Source: DASWJQ01 sp964517315 | GTDB taxonomy: Bacteria > Chloroflexota > Anaerolineae > Anaerolineales > E44-bin32 | Assembly: GCA_964517315.1 (NCBI GenBank) | Contig: CAZFCJ010000016.1 | Location: 1 to 45,537 of the forward strand | DNA: 45,537 bases | Direction of reading: 5' to 3' | Shown: piece by piece, positions 34,188 through 41,654 of the stretch | How the letters are laid out: the number at the start of each line of letters is the position of its first letter | Position numbering within the stretch: position 1 is the first letter of the stretch | Translations under genes and position numbers: made by a program | The notes under the pieces: model-generated | What the model was told of the DNA's origin: nothing | Database searches by the model: none | What the model saw: only the letters and a program-made list of their open reading frames with translations

Positions 34188-35277
34188 GGTGAGTGAAGTG
34201 ATAGAGAATCCGACCGCCGTCAACCCTCAGCGTGTCGTTGCCCTTCGCAGTACGACCGTTCTCGGATTGGGCCGTCCACGTGAACTGCCGTGTGTTTCCC
34301 TGGGCGGCCTTGCTTTCAATCTCAAATTGTGCCTTGGGCAGAAGTTCTCTCAGCAAAGTCCGGTACCAGGCCCGGATGGCTGGTAGACCGACCACCGTAC
34401 GGGCCGCGGTCACGTGGGCCGCGTTCTCCCGGTACAGAGCAGCGACGTCCGCCGGGTCGTCCTGATTGAGGCGCCCCACGAGCTGCTCGGGCATGTCGGC
34501 GATCTCCGGTTTCTCCTGCCACTCGTACGAGGCCACCGCTTCGAACAAATCGAGGTGCTCCTCCCGAGTGGCATAATCCCAACTCCATGCATTGGCGCCT
34601 TCAAGCCCCGAATCTTTAGCGCGCTGAAAAAAGCGCTGGATTTCCTCCGGCGTCGGCTTCCAATCCCCGCGGGCGTACGTCGGTGCTGTGGGAATCACGG
34701 GGCGCGCGTTCTTGAGCTGCATGTACTGATCCACGGAACGGAGCAGCTGCTCCTCCGGGTTGTGCTTCTGCTCGAAATAGACCTGCGGCATGGCGTAGTC
34801 GCAGTACTCCAAGAACGCGTCATAAGGGAGTGAGCGGTGGACCCTCGGGTAGCGATAGCTGCTCAGCGCCATCGGCAGCTCCGGGAAGGCCGAACGCAGC
34901 TCGGACATGTAAACATGGGCGGCGCGCTCCTTTGACCACTCCCGATATTCGTGTTCGGCGTCCACGACAAACCCCTCGACACCGAGCTCACTGATGCGTT
35001 TGATGCCGCGTTCGGCCTCGGTCAGCGGTCGATCGCCGCGGACATATTGCCATCCCCACACGATCACGCCGATATCGCGCAGAGCTTTAGCAACCGGCGG
35101 GACCAAATCCAGCTCCCGCTCCTCGTCTACGTTGTAGTCCCAGTACCCTCCGTCGGCGATCTTGATCAGCACGTGCGACAGCCCGGCGCGCCGCGCCCGA
35201 TCGGCGATGCGTGCCGGATCCGCCCCGTCACAGTAGGGCAGCTGCCACATGTAGTAACCTTTGCCGAGCAGTGTCAT
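34123..35277 (-). CDS. Putative TIM-barrel glycosidase-like protein with C-terminal NTF2-like domain
   Basis: A 384-residue protein of no certain family. Residues 1-240 alternate strands and helices like a TIM barrel: HVLIKIADGGYWDY, IGVIVWGWQYVRGD, VEGFVVDAEHEYREW, MALSSYRYPR, YAMPQVYFEQ, ANAWSWDYAT. This resembles glycoside-hydrolase-like (DUF4015/GHL-type) barrels, with acidic residues at strand ends (DAEHE). Residues about 260-365 look like a SnoaL/NTF2-like cone (DDPADVAALYRENAAHVTA ... RAWYRTLLREL ... GRILYHFTHLTL). The combination is unusual. No signal peptide is visible. The tail overlaps the MFS gene by 65 nt. Confidence 0.6.
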   Translation of the reverse strand: MTLLGKGYYMWQLPYCDGADPARIADRARRAGLSHVLIKIADGGYWDYNVDEERELDLVPPVAKALRDIGVIVWGWQYVRGDRPLTEAERGIKRISELGVEGFVVDAEHEYREWSKERAAHVYMSELRSAFPELPMALSSYRYPRVHRSLPYDAFLEYCDYAMPQVYFEQKHNPEEQLLRSVDQYMQLKNARPVIPTAPTYARGDWKPTPEEIQRFFQRAKDSGLEGANAWSWDYATREEHLDLFEAVASYEWQEKPEIADMPEQLVGRLNQDDPADVAALYRENAAHVTAARTVVGLPAIRAWYRTLLRELLPKAQFEIESKAAQGNTRQFTWTAQSENGRTAKGNDTLRVDGGRILYHFTHLTLQRPQQPDPQRADELPDRG

Positions 35278-35467
35278 CCCCCCGAGGGGTGCAAGTTCTA
35301 TGCCCTTGGCGCCGATCGTGTCAGCTTGAAACTGACGGGCTGCGGTGGGGGAAGTGATTGGTCAATCAGGATCAGTCCCTCATCGGTTCCAGATCACCAA
35401 GTTGATACTGCCCGATGCTCTTCAAGGAGCCCGTCGAAGTGCAAGCACTATCAAGTCCAGCCTCACC

Positions 35468-35564
35468 CAAACGCCCCTAACGGTCTGAGCCTGTCGAAGA
35501 CCGCAAGTGCAAGTCATCCTCAGCCTCACTATTCATTCCCCGCTCGCCGACTCTTCGACAGGCT
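35468..35564. repeat. 97-bp repeat with palindromic ends, copy 1
   Basis: Within it GAGCCTGTCGAAGA (35487-35500) and TCTTCGACAGGCTC (35552-35565) are perfect 14-bp inverted repeats around a 51-nt centre. The arm sequence (CTGAGCCTGTCGAAG / CTTCGACAGGCTCAG) resembles REP-like palindromes widely scattered in bacterial genomes. The second copy is identical as far as readable. Confidence 0.85.
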
Positions 35565-35678
35565 CGGAGTGGCTCGCTCCTTTCGGAGTGTTCGCAGTTT
35601 CATGTGAAGGCTCATCGGGGCGTCGCTGAAGGGCTTAGGGTCTCTAGGAGGAGGTGCGATACCAACTCCTTCCTGACG

Positions 35679-35875
35679 CAAACGCCCCTAACGGTCTGAG
35701 CCTGTCGAAGACCGCAAGTGCAAGTCATCCTCANNNNNNNNNNNNNNNNNNNNNNNNNNNNNNNNNNNNNNNNNNNNNNNNNNNNNNNNNNNNNNNNNNN
35801 NNNNNNNNNNNNNNNNNNNNNNNNNNNNNNNNNGCCTCACTATTCATTCCCCGCTCGCCGACTCTTCGACAGGCT
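35679..35875. repeat. 97-bp repeat, copy 2, split by the N gap
   Basis: Positions 35679-35733 (55 nt) and 35834-35875 (42 nt) match copy 1 exactly and are directly adjacent there. The gap therefore falls inside a repeat, and its true length may be anything, including zero. Confidence 0.85.
35734..35833. other. Assembly gap (100 N)
   Basis: A run of exactly 100 N, a conventional placeholder for a gap of unknown size. Confidence 0.99.
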
Positions 35876-35888
35876 TAGGATTACCCGG

Positions 35889-37046
35889 TCAGCCGTCGTC
35901 CTCGCGCAGACGGCCCGCGCGGCGCAAGGAGTCTGGCCCGTATTTGTCGCGGATCTCATCCACCGCCTTGAGCAAGCGCTCGTCCTGCTGCCAGGACCGG
36001 TCGAACAGCTCGAGCTGCCGTACCGGTGGGCCGAGATCGGCGACGCCGACGCCCAGTAAACGCACCTTACGCCCCTGCCGCCAGACGTTGTGAAACAGTG
36101 AGCGAGCGGCGGCGAAAATCTCGCCGTCCTGATCGGTGGGATGGGATAGCTGCTTCTGCCGCGTGAGCGTCGTAAAATCAGGCCAGCGCACCTTGATTTT
36201 TACGGTCGTGCCCGCATAGCCCTCGCGACGCAGGCGGGCGCCTACCCGTTCACTCAATTCGAGCAAGGTCCCCTCCAGCGCCTCGCCGTCGCCAATGTCC
36301 GCTGGAAACGTCGTTTCGGCCGACATGGATTTGGGTTCGTATTCTTCGACCACGGGCCGCTCGTCGACGCCTTTTGCGCGCAGTGCAAGGTCCGCTCCGC
36401 GCTCACCGAATGCCGCGCGCAGTCGGGCTTCCGGCAACCGGGCCAAGTCGCCGATCGTATTCACATTGAGACTCCCCAGAGTCTGCCGCGTCTTGGGTCC
36501 GACCCCCCACAGCATGTCCACGGGGAGCGGACCCATGAAATCGGCCTCCTCTCCGTTGGGCACGACCACCAGGCCGTGCGGTTTGCCCACGTCGGAGGCA
36601 ATTTTTGCCACCAGCTTGTTGCTCGCCACGCCCCAGGAGCTCGGCAGACCCAGATCCTCTTCCAATTCTCGCTGCAATTTTCTCGCCACCTCTTCACCCG
36701 GGCGCGGATCCTCCGCCAGGTCCATAAAGGCCTCGTCGATCGAGAGCTGCTCCAGCGCAGCCGCCTCCCTGCGCAGTCGCTTCATCACCCTCTTGGAATA
36801 TGAACGGTAGTTCCCGCGGCTGTGACCAACAACGATCAGATGGGGGCACAGGCGCAGGGCCTGGGCGGTGGGCATGGCGGAGTGGATACCGTACTCGCGG
36901 GCCGGATACGAGGCCGAGGCGACTACGCCGCGGCCCTCCGCGCTTCCGCCCACCACGAACGCTTTGCCCTTCAGATCCGGATCGAGCAACATCTCGACCG
37001 AGCAGAAGAAGGCGTCCAGATCCATGTGCAGAATTGTGCGCGCCAT
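35889..37046 (-). CDS. dinB: DNA polymerase IV (Y family)
   Basis: A 385-residue translesion polymerase. Catalytic metal residues appear in HMDLDAFFCSVE (residues 7-18) and SIDEAFMDL (about 101-109). The palm, fingers, thumb (helix-hairpin-helix near MLWGVGPKTRQTLGSL) and little finger are all present. It ends in LELFDRSWQQDE-type sequence near the beta-clamp-binding segment (QLELF). It copies damaged templates with low fidelity. A possible promoter (TTCAGA, 17 nt, TAGACT) gives a nearly leaderless mRNA. Confidence 0.95.
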   Translation of the reverse strand: MARTILHMDLDAFFCSVEMLLDPDLKGKAFVVGGSAEGRGVVASASYPAREYGIHSAMPTAQALRLCPHLIVVGHSRGNYRSYSKRVMKRLRREAAALEQLSIDEAFMDLAEDPRPGEEVARKLQRELEEDLGLPSSWGVASNKLVAKIASDVGKPHGLVVVPNGEEADFMGPLPVDMLWGVGPKTRQTLGSLNVNTIGDLARLPEARLRAAFGERGADLALRAKGVDERPVVEEYEPKSMSAETTFPADIGDGEALEGTLLELSERVGARLRREGYAGTTVKIKVRWPDFTTLTRQKQLSHPTDQDGEIFAAARSLFHNVWRQGRKVRLLGVGVADLGPPVRQLELFDRSWQQDERLLKAVDEIRDKYGPDSLRRAGRLREDDG

Positions 37047-37051
37047 ATCTA

Positions 37052-37085
37052 TCGACAGTCTACGCCCGCTCGCCTATACTCTGAA
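37052..37085. promoter_or_regulatory. Overlapping divergent promoters of dinB and zinc-ribbon gene
   Basis: Plus strand: TCGACA (37052-37057), 17 nt, TATACT (37075-37080) for the gene at 37106. Minus strand: TTCAGA (37080-37085), 17 nt, TAGACT (37057-37062) for dinB. The two lie face to face on the same DNA, so one would hinder the other. No clear LexA box is seen. Confidence 0.5.
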
Positions 37086-37105
37086 TGCATAGCAAGGAGG
37101 AAAGC

Positions 37106-37402
37106 ATGCGAACCTGCAGTGTGTGCAAAGCCAGGTCTCCCGACACGGTCGACGCCTGCGTGAACTGCGGCAGGGATCTCGACCAGCTTTCTGAATCCGC
37201 GGTCACGCTGGCCCGCTTGAAGGCCAACCCGCGCGTCGGGACCATCCGGGTGATCCCCCACGGGGACTGCTGTCCAACCTGCCGAGCGGCTGAGGGGGAA
37301 TGGGAGAAGGACCGGCTCCCGGACCTCCCCATCCCCGGCTGTTCGCATCCGCTGGGCTGTCGCTGCTTTTACGAGCCCGAGCTGTTGGAGATCTATCCCT
37401 AG
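37106..37402 (+). CDS. Small zinc-ribbon protein with MuF-like Cys/His C-terminus
   Basis: A 98-residue protein with two predicted zinc sites. Residues 1-25 are a zinc ribbon (CSVC ... CVNCGRDL). The C-terminal half has CCPTCRAAEG then CSHPLGCRCFY. The CPxC...A.EG then HPxCRC arrangement is like the zinc-binding end of phage Mu gpF-like head proteins. The function is unknown; nucleic-acid or protein binding would be a guess. The start at 37106 is chosen for AAGGAGG 6 nt upstream, over an earlier ATG at 37085. Its stop TAG overlaps the convergent cca stop by 3 nt. Confidence 0.8.
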   Translation: MRTCSVCKARSPDTVDACVNCGRDLDQLSESAVTLARLKANPRVGTIRVIPHGDCCPTCRAAEGEWEKDRLPDLPIPGCSHPLGCRCFYEPELLEIYP

Positions 37403-38823
37403 TCGCGGGCCAACCCCGCCAGCACTTTCCGCGCCAACCCAAGCGCCTGCTCCTTGCTGCTGACTTCGCCAGCCGCCTGAGCTTCACGGATGCGCTCCAA
37501 CAATTCACCGATTTCGGGTCCCGGGCTCAAGTCTAGCGCCTTCATCAGCTCATCCCCGCGCACAAGCGCGGGCGGGTCGAGCAGTGAGGTGTCACCTTCA
37601 AAATAAGGCCGCAATACCTCCCTAGCACGCTCGACCAGCGCCTCCCACGCCTCCGGGTCCGGCGGCCCGGAGGAACGGCTGAGAAAGCGTGACAGAGCCA
37701 GCATCACCACCTCAACACCGGCCTCACCCAAGCGGCGAAAATAGCGATACAGGGCCCGTCTGTCGCCCTCGGGAGGCAGCCAGTCTCCATCTTGGCCCGT
37801 GTCCTCAGCGATCTTGTCCAGATGCCGGACCTCAGCGGTGCTCAGATGCAGCTCCTCAGCTCGTCCGGCGAGCGTTCCCACGCCCTCTCGACGTCCCCGT
37901 CCCACATAGAGCGCAGCCAAGATCAGCAGCGATCGGCGGGGCCGTCCTACGCTCAACTCCTGGTTCAGCTCGGCCTCCAGGTCTTCCCGAAACCTCCCCA
38001 GGCGCAGTGAGGCCTGCCCCAGCGTCATATCGGCGGCGGTCTCCTCGACGTAGGTACCGACGATGGCACCCATGATCGCCTCCAAGCGGCGCAGCAGGTC
38101 GAACGCGGCCAACCGCGGCTGGGACTGAGCGTCGCCCTCAACCGCAGGGGCCAGCTCGGGCAGCACGTCGCCCAGCAAATGCAGCTGGTCCAGGACCCGC
38201 AGTGGGCGCGAGGGCCGGCCCGATCCCAAGATGTGGAACAACTCGTCCCGAACCCGCTCAACGGAGACCCGGCCAAGGCCCGGCTTGGCGCCGGGAATCC
38301 CCGTAATCACGGTCGCATCCAGTTGAAACTCCAGTTCGGCGGCCAGTCGAACGGCCCTCAGCGCCCGGACGGGGTCATCCTTCAGCGCCCGGGAGGTGCA
38401 AAGCCGCAGACGGCGGTCCTTCAAATCCTGGAGACCACCGGTGGGATCGATCAGCCCCTCGCTGACCTCGGTCAGCTCCAGCGCCATGGCGTTCACGGTG
38501 AAATCTCGTGACCGGAGGTCCTCGTGAATCGACGTCCCGCGCAGGGCGGCGAAATCAAGGCGCCGCCAAGCGCTGCCGTTCTTCCGGGCGACGACCCGGC
38601 CGGTCCCCCGCTTGGAATCGAGCGCGAAATAGGCGCCCTGAAGGGCGTCGGCCACGGCGCGCGCCAGGTCGAGCGCGTCGTCCGCAACCGCGAAGTCAAA
38701 GTCGACCGTCGGCCGTTCCAGGAACCGATCGCGAACCGCCCCACCGACCAGCCATACTGCACCGTCTCCGGCCTGGGAGCGCACCGTCTCCCAAACCTCC
38801 GCCGGAAGAATGTCACGGATCAT
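37399..38823 (-). CDS. cca: CCA tRNA nucleotidyltransferase / poly(A) polymerase family protein
   Basis: A 474-residue class II nucleotidyltransferase. The N-terminal motif VWLVGGAVRDRFLERPTVDF contains the flexible-loop glycines and is followed by the metal-binding DFDF. The neck region RALRAVRLAAELEF is also typical. The C-terminal half is helical with HD-domain-like spacing but no clear HD pair. The family adds CCA, adds A only or polyadenylates; sequence alone does not separate these. Neither tRNA in this window encodes CCA, so a CCA-adding enzyme is needed. The gene follows hpt with 15 nt between. Confidence 0.88.
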   Translation of the reverse strand: MIRDILPAEVWETVRSQAGDGAVWLVGGAVRDRFLERPTVDFDFAVADDALDLARAVADALQGAYFALDSKRGTGRVVARKNGSAWRRLDFAALRGTSIHEDLRSRDFTVNAMALELTEVSEGLIDPTGGLQDLKDRRLRLCTSRALKDDPVRALRAVRLAAELEFQLDATVITGIPGAKPGLGRVSVERVRDELFHILGSGRPSRPLRVLDQLHLLGDVLPELAPAVEGDAQSQPRLAAFDLLRRLEAIMGAIVGTYVEETAADMTLGQASLRLGRFREDLEAELNQELSVGRPRRSLLILAALYVGRGRREGVGTLAGRAEELHLSTAEVRHLDKIAEDTGQDGDWLPPEGDRRALYRYFRRLGEAGVEVVMLALSRFLSRSSGPPDPEAWEALVERAREVLRPYFEGDTSLLDPPALVRGDELMKALDLSPGPEIGELLERIREAQAAGEVSSKEQALGLARKVLAGLARD

Positions 38824-38838
38824 ATTTTTGAGCCCGAA

Positions 38839-39405
38839 TCAGAGGGAGTCGGTGATGTAGTCGGACTTAACGACGCCCACAAAGGGGAGGTTGCGGTAAT
38901 ACTCATCCAGGTCGAGCCCGTAACCGAACACGAACTTATTGGGGATTTCAAAGCCGCGATAGTCGACCGGCACGTCCGCTTCCCTGCGCACGGATTTGTC
39001 GAGCAGCGCGCACACCCGCAGGGAATTCGGTTTGCGCGTGCGCAGCACCTCGAGCACCGAGGCGATCGTGTTGCCGCTGTCGATGATGTCCTCCACGAGC
39101 AGGACGTTGCGACCTTTGATGGAGGTGGTCAGGTCCAGGGTGATCCGCACCTCACCCTGGCTCATTCGCACCCCGGCACCATATGAGGATACGGCCATGA
39201 AGTCGATCGCGTGGGGCACGGTGAGCTGTCGCATCAAATCGGTCAGGAAGAGGACGCCGCCGCGCAAAATACAGATGAGCAACAGCTCCTTTTCCTTGTA
39301 ATCACGGCTGATTTCCTCGGCCATCACTTTGATGCGCGCCTGCAGCGTCTCCTCGTCGATGAGCACTTGCTCGAGCAGCTCCTCGTACGGGGGAACCGGT
39401 TTCAT
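38839..39405 (-). CDS. hpt: Hypoxanthine-guanine phosphoribosyltransferase
   Basis: A 188-residue purine-salvage enzyme that makes IMP or GMP from PRPP and the base. The PRPP-binding motif VLLVEDIIDSGNTIASV is intact, and so are the base-pocket segment DVPVDYRGFEIPNKFVFGYG and the catalytic loop SSYGAGVR. Length is normal. The ATG lies within an ATGA overlap with tdk, so the two salvage genes are coupled. Confidence 0.96.
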   Translation of the reverse strand: MKPVPPYEELLEQVLIDEETLQARIKVMAEEISRDYKEKELLLICILRGGVLFLTDLMRQLTVPHAIDFMAVSSYGAGVRMSQGEVRITLDLTTSIKGRNVLLVEDIIDSGNTIASVLEVLRTRKPNSLRVCALLDKSVRREADVPVDYRGFEIPNKFVFGYGLDLDEYYRNLPFVGVVKSDYITDSL

Positions 39406-39974
39406 GCGCGCGGCACCTCGTGGTGCTCGCGGCAGCGGGCCTCGTACAGCTCGCTGGCCCCGACGACCACGATGGGATCGTCATAGTGAGCCGGCTGGCC
39501 GTCGATCAAACGCTGGGTGCGGGAGGCCGGACCGCCGCACACCATGCAGATCGCGTGGAGTTTGTCCACCCTTTCCGCCTGGGCCATGAGCGCCGGCATC
39601 GGTCCGAACGGTTCGCCCCGGAAGTCGGTGTCCAAACCGGCCACGATGACCCGCACGCCGTCGTCTGCGAGCCGCTGGACGACCTTGGTGACTGCGTCAT
39701 CGAAGAACTGAGCCTCGTCAACGCCGACCACCGTGCTGTCCCTTTCGAGGATGTCCAGCAGGTCGTCCGCCGATTCCACCGGCGCGGCTTCGAACTCCGA
39801 GCCGGCGTGTGAGGTGACCTTACCATCCTCATAACGGGTATCCATCCGGGGCTTGAAGACCTGCGTCCTTTGCCTGGCGATCCGGGCTCTGCGCAGCCTG
39901 CGAATCAGCTCATCGGTCTTCCCGCTGAACATCGAACCTGTGATCACCTCGACGGCCCCGCGAGTGTGGCGCAT
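39402..39974 (-). CDS. tdk: Thymidine kinase
   Basis: A 190-residue type II thymidine kinase, phosphorylating thymidine to dTMP. The P-loop GSMFSGKTDELIRRL is at residues 13-27. The DEAQFF motif carries the catalytic base. The structural zinc site is ICMVCGGPASRTQR with a second CxxH in CREHHE. GGGAGGAAG precedes the ATG. With hpt downstream it forms a nucleoside/base salvage pair. Confidence 0.96.
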   Translation of the reverse strand: MRHTRGAVEVITGSMFSGKTDELIRRLRRARIARQRTQVFKPRMDTRYEDGKVTSHAGSEFEAAPVESADDLLDILERDSTVVGVDEAQFFDDAVTKVVQRLADDGVRVIVAGLDTDFRGEPFGPMPALMAQAERVDKLHAICMVCGGPASRTQRLIDGQPAHYDDPIVVVGASELYEARCREHHEVPRA

Positions 39975-40014
39975 CAGGGTCGGCTTCCTCCCTCATGTAG
40001 ATCACGGCAAATGG

Positions 40015-40045
40015 AAAACGGGCGGGGTCGATATCACCCGCCCGT
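40015..40045 (-). terminator. Rho-independent terminator after rpmE
   Basis: ACGGGCGGG (40018-40026) pairs perfectly with CCCGCCCGT (40037-40045) over a 10-nt loop. On the minus strand a short T-run (TTTT, 40015-40018) follows. It separates the ribosomal operon from tdk-hpt. Confidence 0.75.
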
Positions 40046-40083
40046 AGTCTACTCCCAGCCAGCGCGCCGGGCAACCCGCCGGC

Positions 40084-40557
40084 CTAAATGTCGGGCTCTG
40101 CGGCGGCCTCCGGCAGCTCGTAACCTCGGCGCTTGAGCGCACGCTTGATGTCGGCCAGACTCTTGCGGCCGAACCCGTCGATCTCCAGCAGGCCGGAGTC
40201 GCCCTCTTCGAGGCGCTCCAGCACCTGGCCAACGATCTCGATGTCCTGCTTGCCCAGCGTGGTCTCGATACGCGAACCCAGTTGCAGCTCCGTGATCGGC
40301 AGCTCGGGCGAGACCTTGGCCTCTTCCTGGGCTCGCTGCTCCTCCAGGTACTCCTGGCGGGCCTGAAGCTTCTTATAGAAGCGGTCGACCTGACCCTCGG
40401 TGTCCACAATGCGCTGTTCGCCCGTAAAGAACGGATGACACTCCGAGCACACATCGGTGTGGATTTCTTCCACTGTGGCCCCCGTGGTCCAGGTGTTGCC
40501 GCAGGCGCAGATCACCTTGGCCTCGGGATAATACGTCGGGTGAATATCTTGCCTCAT
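40084..40557 (-). CDS. rpmE: Ribosomal protein L31 fused to an RNA polymerase alpha-CTD-like domain
   Basis: A 157-residue protein. Residues 1-70 are zinc-type L31: MRQDIHPTYYPEA, four zinc Cys (17, 19, 37, 40), CSECHPFFTG. A charged helical linker (71-86) leads to a C-terminal domain (87-150) that matches the alpha subunit CTD helix-hairpin-helix pattern: LPITELQLGSRIETTL, an 'IEIVGQVLERLEEGDSGLL' core, then IDGFGRKSLADIKRALKRRG, close to 'IRNFGKKSLxEIKxxL' in RpoA. A normal L31 has about 70 residues. The start at 40557 follows AGGTGAGG. It lies last in the rplU-rpmA-rpmE operon downstream of rpoC and ends at a terminator. L31's ribosomal role is known; the extra domain's role is not. Confidence 0.9.
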   Translation of the reverse strand: MRQDIHPTYYPEAKVICACGNTWTTGATVEEIHTDVCSECHPFFTGEQRIVDTEGQVDRFYKKLQARQEYLEEQRAQEEAKVSPELPITELQLGSRIETTLGKQDIEIVGQVLERLEEGDSGLLEIDGFGRKSLADIKRALKRRGYELPEAAAEPDI

Positions 40558-40647
40558 CGCACCCTCACCTTGCCCCCCGCTGGTGCCGCGTACGCCCCGA
40601 GCGGGGGAGCTCAAAATCGATCGAGTTACCTTTGGGAGTTTGCCCGG

Positions 40648-40902
40648 TCAGTCCGGAATAACGCTGACCTTCTTGCGCCCCCCGCGCGCGTAGCCGAACG
40701 ACACGACGCCGTCGGCGGTCGCGAACAAAGTGTCGTCGCCGCCGCGGCCGACGTTCATGCCGGGGTGAATCTTCGTCCCGCGCTGCCGCACGATAATGTT
40801 GCCGGCGCGCACGGACTCACCGCCGAACTTCTTTACGCCGAGGCGCTTGGATCGACTGTCCCTTCCGTTGCGGCTGGAGCCGCCGCCCTTCTTGTGTGCC
40901 AT
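40648..40902 (-). CDS. rpmA: 50S ribosomal protein L27
   Basis: An 84-residue large-subunit protein near the peptidyl-transferase centre. The start MAHKKGGGSSRNGRDSRSK is diagnostic and begins directly with the mature-type sequence (no Firmicute N-terminal extension needing cleavage). VRAGNIIVRQRGTKIHPG is also conserved. It follows rplU, as in most bacteria. Confidence 0.98.
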   Translation of the reverse strand: MAHKKGGGSSRNGRDSRSKRLGVKKFGGESVRAGNIIVRQRGTKIHPGMNVGRGGDDTLFATADGVVSFGYARGGRKKVSVIPD

Positions 40903-40949
40903 ACTGTCCTCACCATCTACTTCAGTGTACCCAATCTGGGGTAGTGCGC

Positions 40950-41489
40950 CTAATCGTTCTCCAGAGCGGAACGGATGGCTTCCCTGAGATCTTTGACCAA
41001 CACGTTTCCGCCCGCGCCCGAACCTTCTTCGGGCATGACTCCCAATTCCTCCGCCAGCGCCGCGAGATCGGCCTTGAGCATCGAATCGAGGTCGACATCC
41101 TTCAGGTCCTTCGGCTTGGCCTCGGGTTCCTCCGGTTCCTCGGCCTTGGGTTTTGCGCGCGCTTTCTTGCCGGCCGGGAATTCGATGGACTCAATCGCGA
41201 CCCGAGTGTACGGCTGCCGATGGCCCTTCGTCCGCTTGTAGCGGATCTTCGGTTTGAACTTGAAGACCAGGATCTTCGGCCCCTTCACTTCGCCCACGAC
41301 TCTGGCCTTGACCTTGGCGTCCTTCACGTAAGGGGCGCCAACCTCGACGTTTCCATTATCCGACGTCAGCAGCACTTCCTCAAAGGTAATATCTTCGCCG
41401 GCCTCGACCGACATCCGATCGACGTCGACGCTCGCCCCTTCGCGAGCGACGTACTGTTTGCCGCCGCTCTCAAACACCGCGTAACTCAT
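40950..41489 (-). CDS. rplU: 50S ribosomal protein L21 with C-terminal SAP/Rho-N-like extension
   Basis: A 179-residue protein. Residues 1-107 are normal L21 (MSYAVFESGGKQYVAREG ... FKPKIRYKRTKGHRQPYT). A Lys/Glu/Pro-rich linker (about 108-128) and a C-terminal helical segment (about 130-176) follow, with KADLAALAEELGV and VKDLREAIRSAL. This pattern is like SAP, Rho-N or LEM-type helix pairs that often bind nucleic acid. Typical L21 is about 103 residues. The start at 41489 follows GGAGGAGAG. A consensus promoter and about 105-nt leader precede it. Confidence 0.92.
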   Translation of the reverse strand: MSYAVFESGGKQYVAREGASVDVDRMSVEAGEDITFEEVLLTSDNGNVEVGAPYVKDAKVKARVVGEVKGPKILVFKFKPKIRYKRTKGHRQPYTRVAIESIEFPAGKKARAKPKAEEPEEPEAKPKDLKDVDLDSMLKADLAALAEELGVMPEEGSGAGGNVLVKDLREAIRSALEND

Positions 41490-41600
41490 TTCTCTCCTCC
41501 GCTTCGCTTCGCCGACGGTCCCGCGCCTCTCACACCGGCCGCCGGGGAAGTGGGGATTCAATGAACCGCCCCACCCAACCTCGGCGGGGCAAGCTCATGG

Positions 41601-41629
41601 ATTATAAGCCCAGTAGGGCCGGGCGTCAA
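41601..41629 (-). promoter_or_regulatory. Promoter for rplU-rpmA-rpmE with structured leader
   Basis: Minus strand: TTGACG (41624-41629), 17-nt spacer, TATAAT (41601-41606). The predicted start near 41594 gives a leader of about 105 nt that can fold a GC-rich hairpin (GCCCC with GGGGC near 41560-41590). It sits just after the rpoC stop, so the ribosomal genes need not depend on rpoC readthrough. Confidence 0.75.
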
Positions 41630-41654
41630 CGGCCGCCTGGGGGCCGGGCGCGCC

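Larger units (their letters stand above)
35278..35888. other. Intergenic repeat region with scaffold gap
   Basis: No gene. It contains two copies of a 97-bp repeat with palindromic ends, a degenerate relative near 35428-35450 and a 100-N gap (35734-35833). Frames crossing the Ns are artefacts. Confidence 0.8.

Noticed and set aside
35654..36059. Short frames running through the N gap
   Set aside because: They contain undetermined residues and consist mostly of palindromic repeat sequence or dinB antisense.
37106..37402. Prophage remnant indicated by the MuF-like motif
   Set aside because: No other phage-like gene, integrase or attachment site lies nearby, and the neighbours are housekeeping genes.
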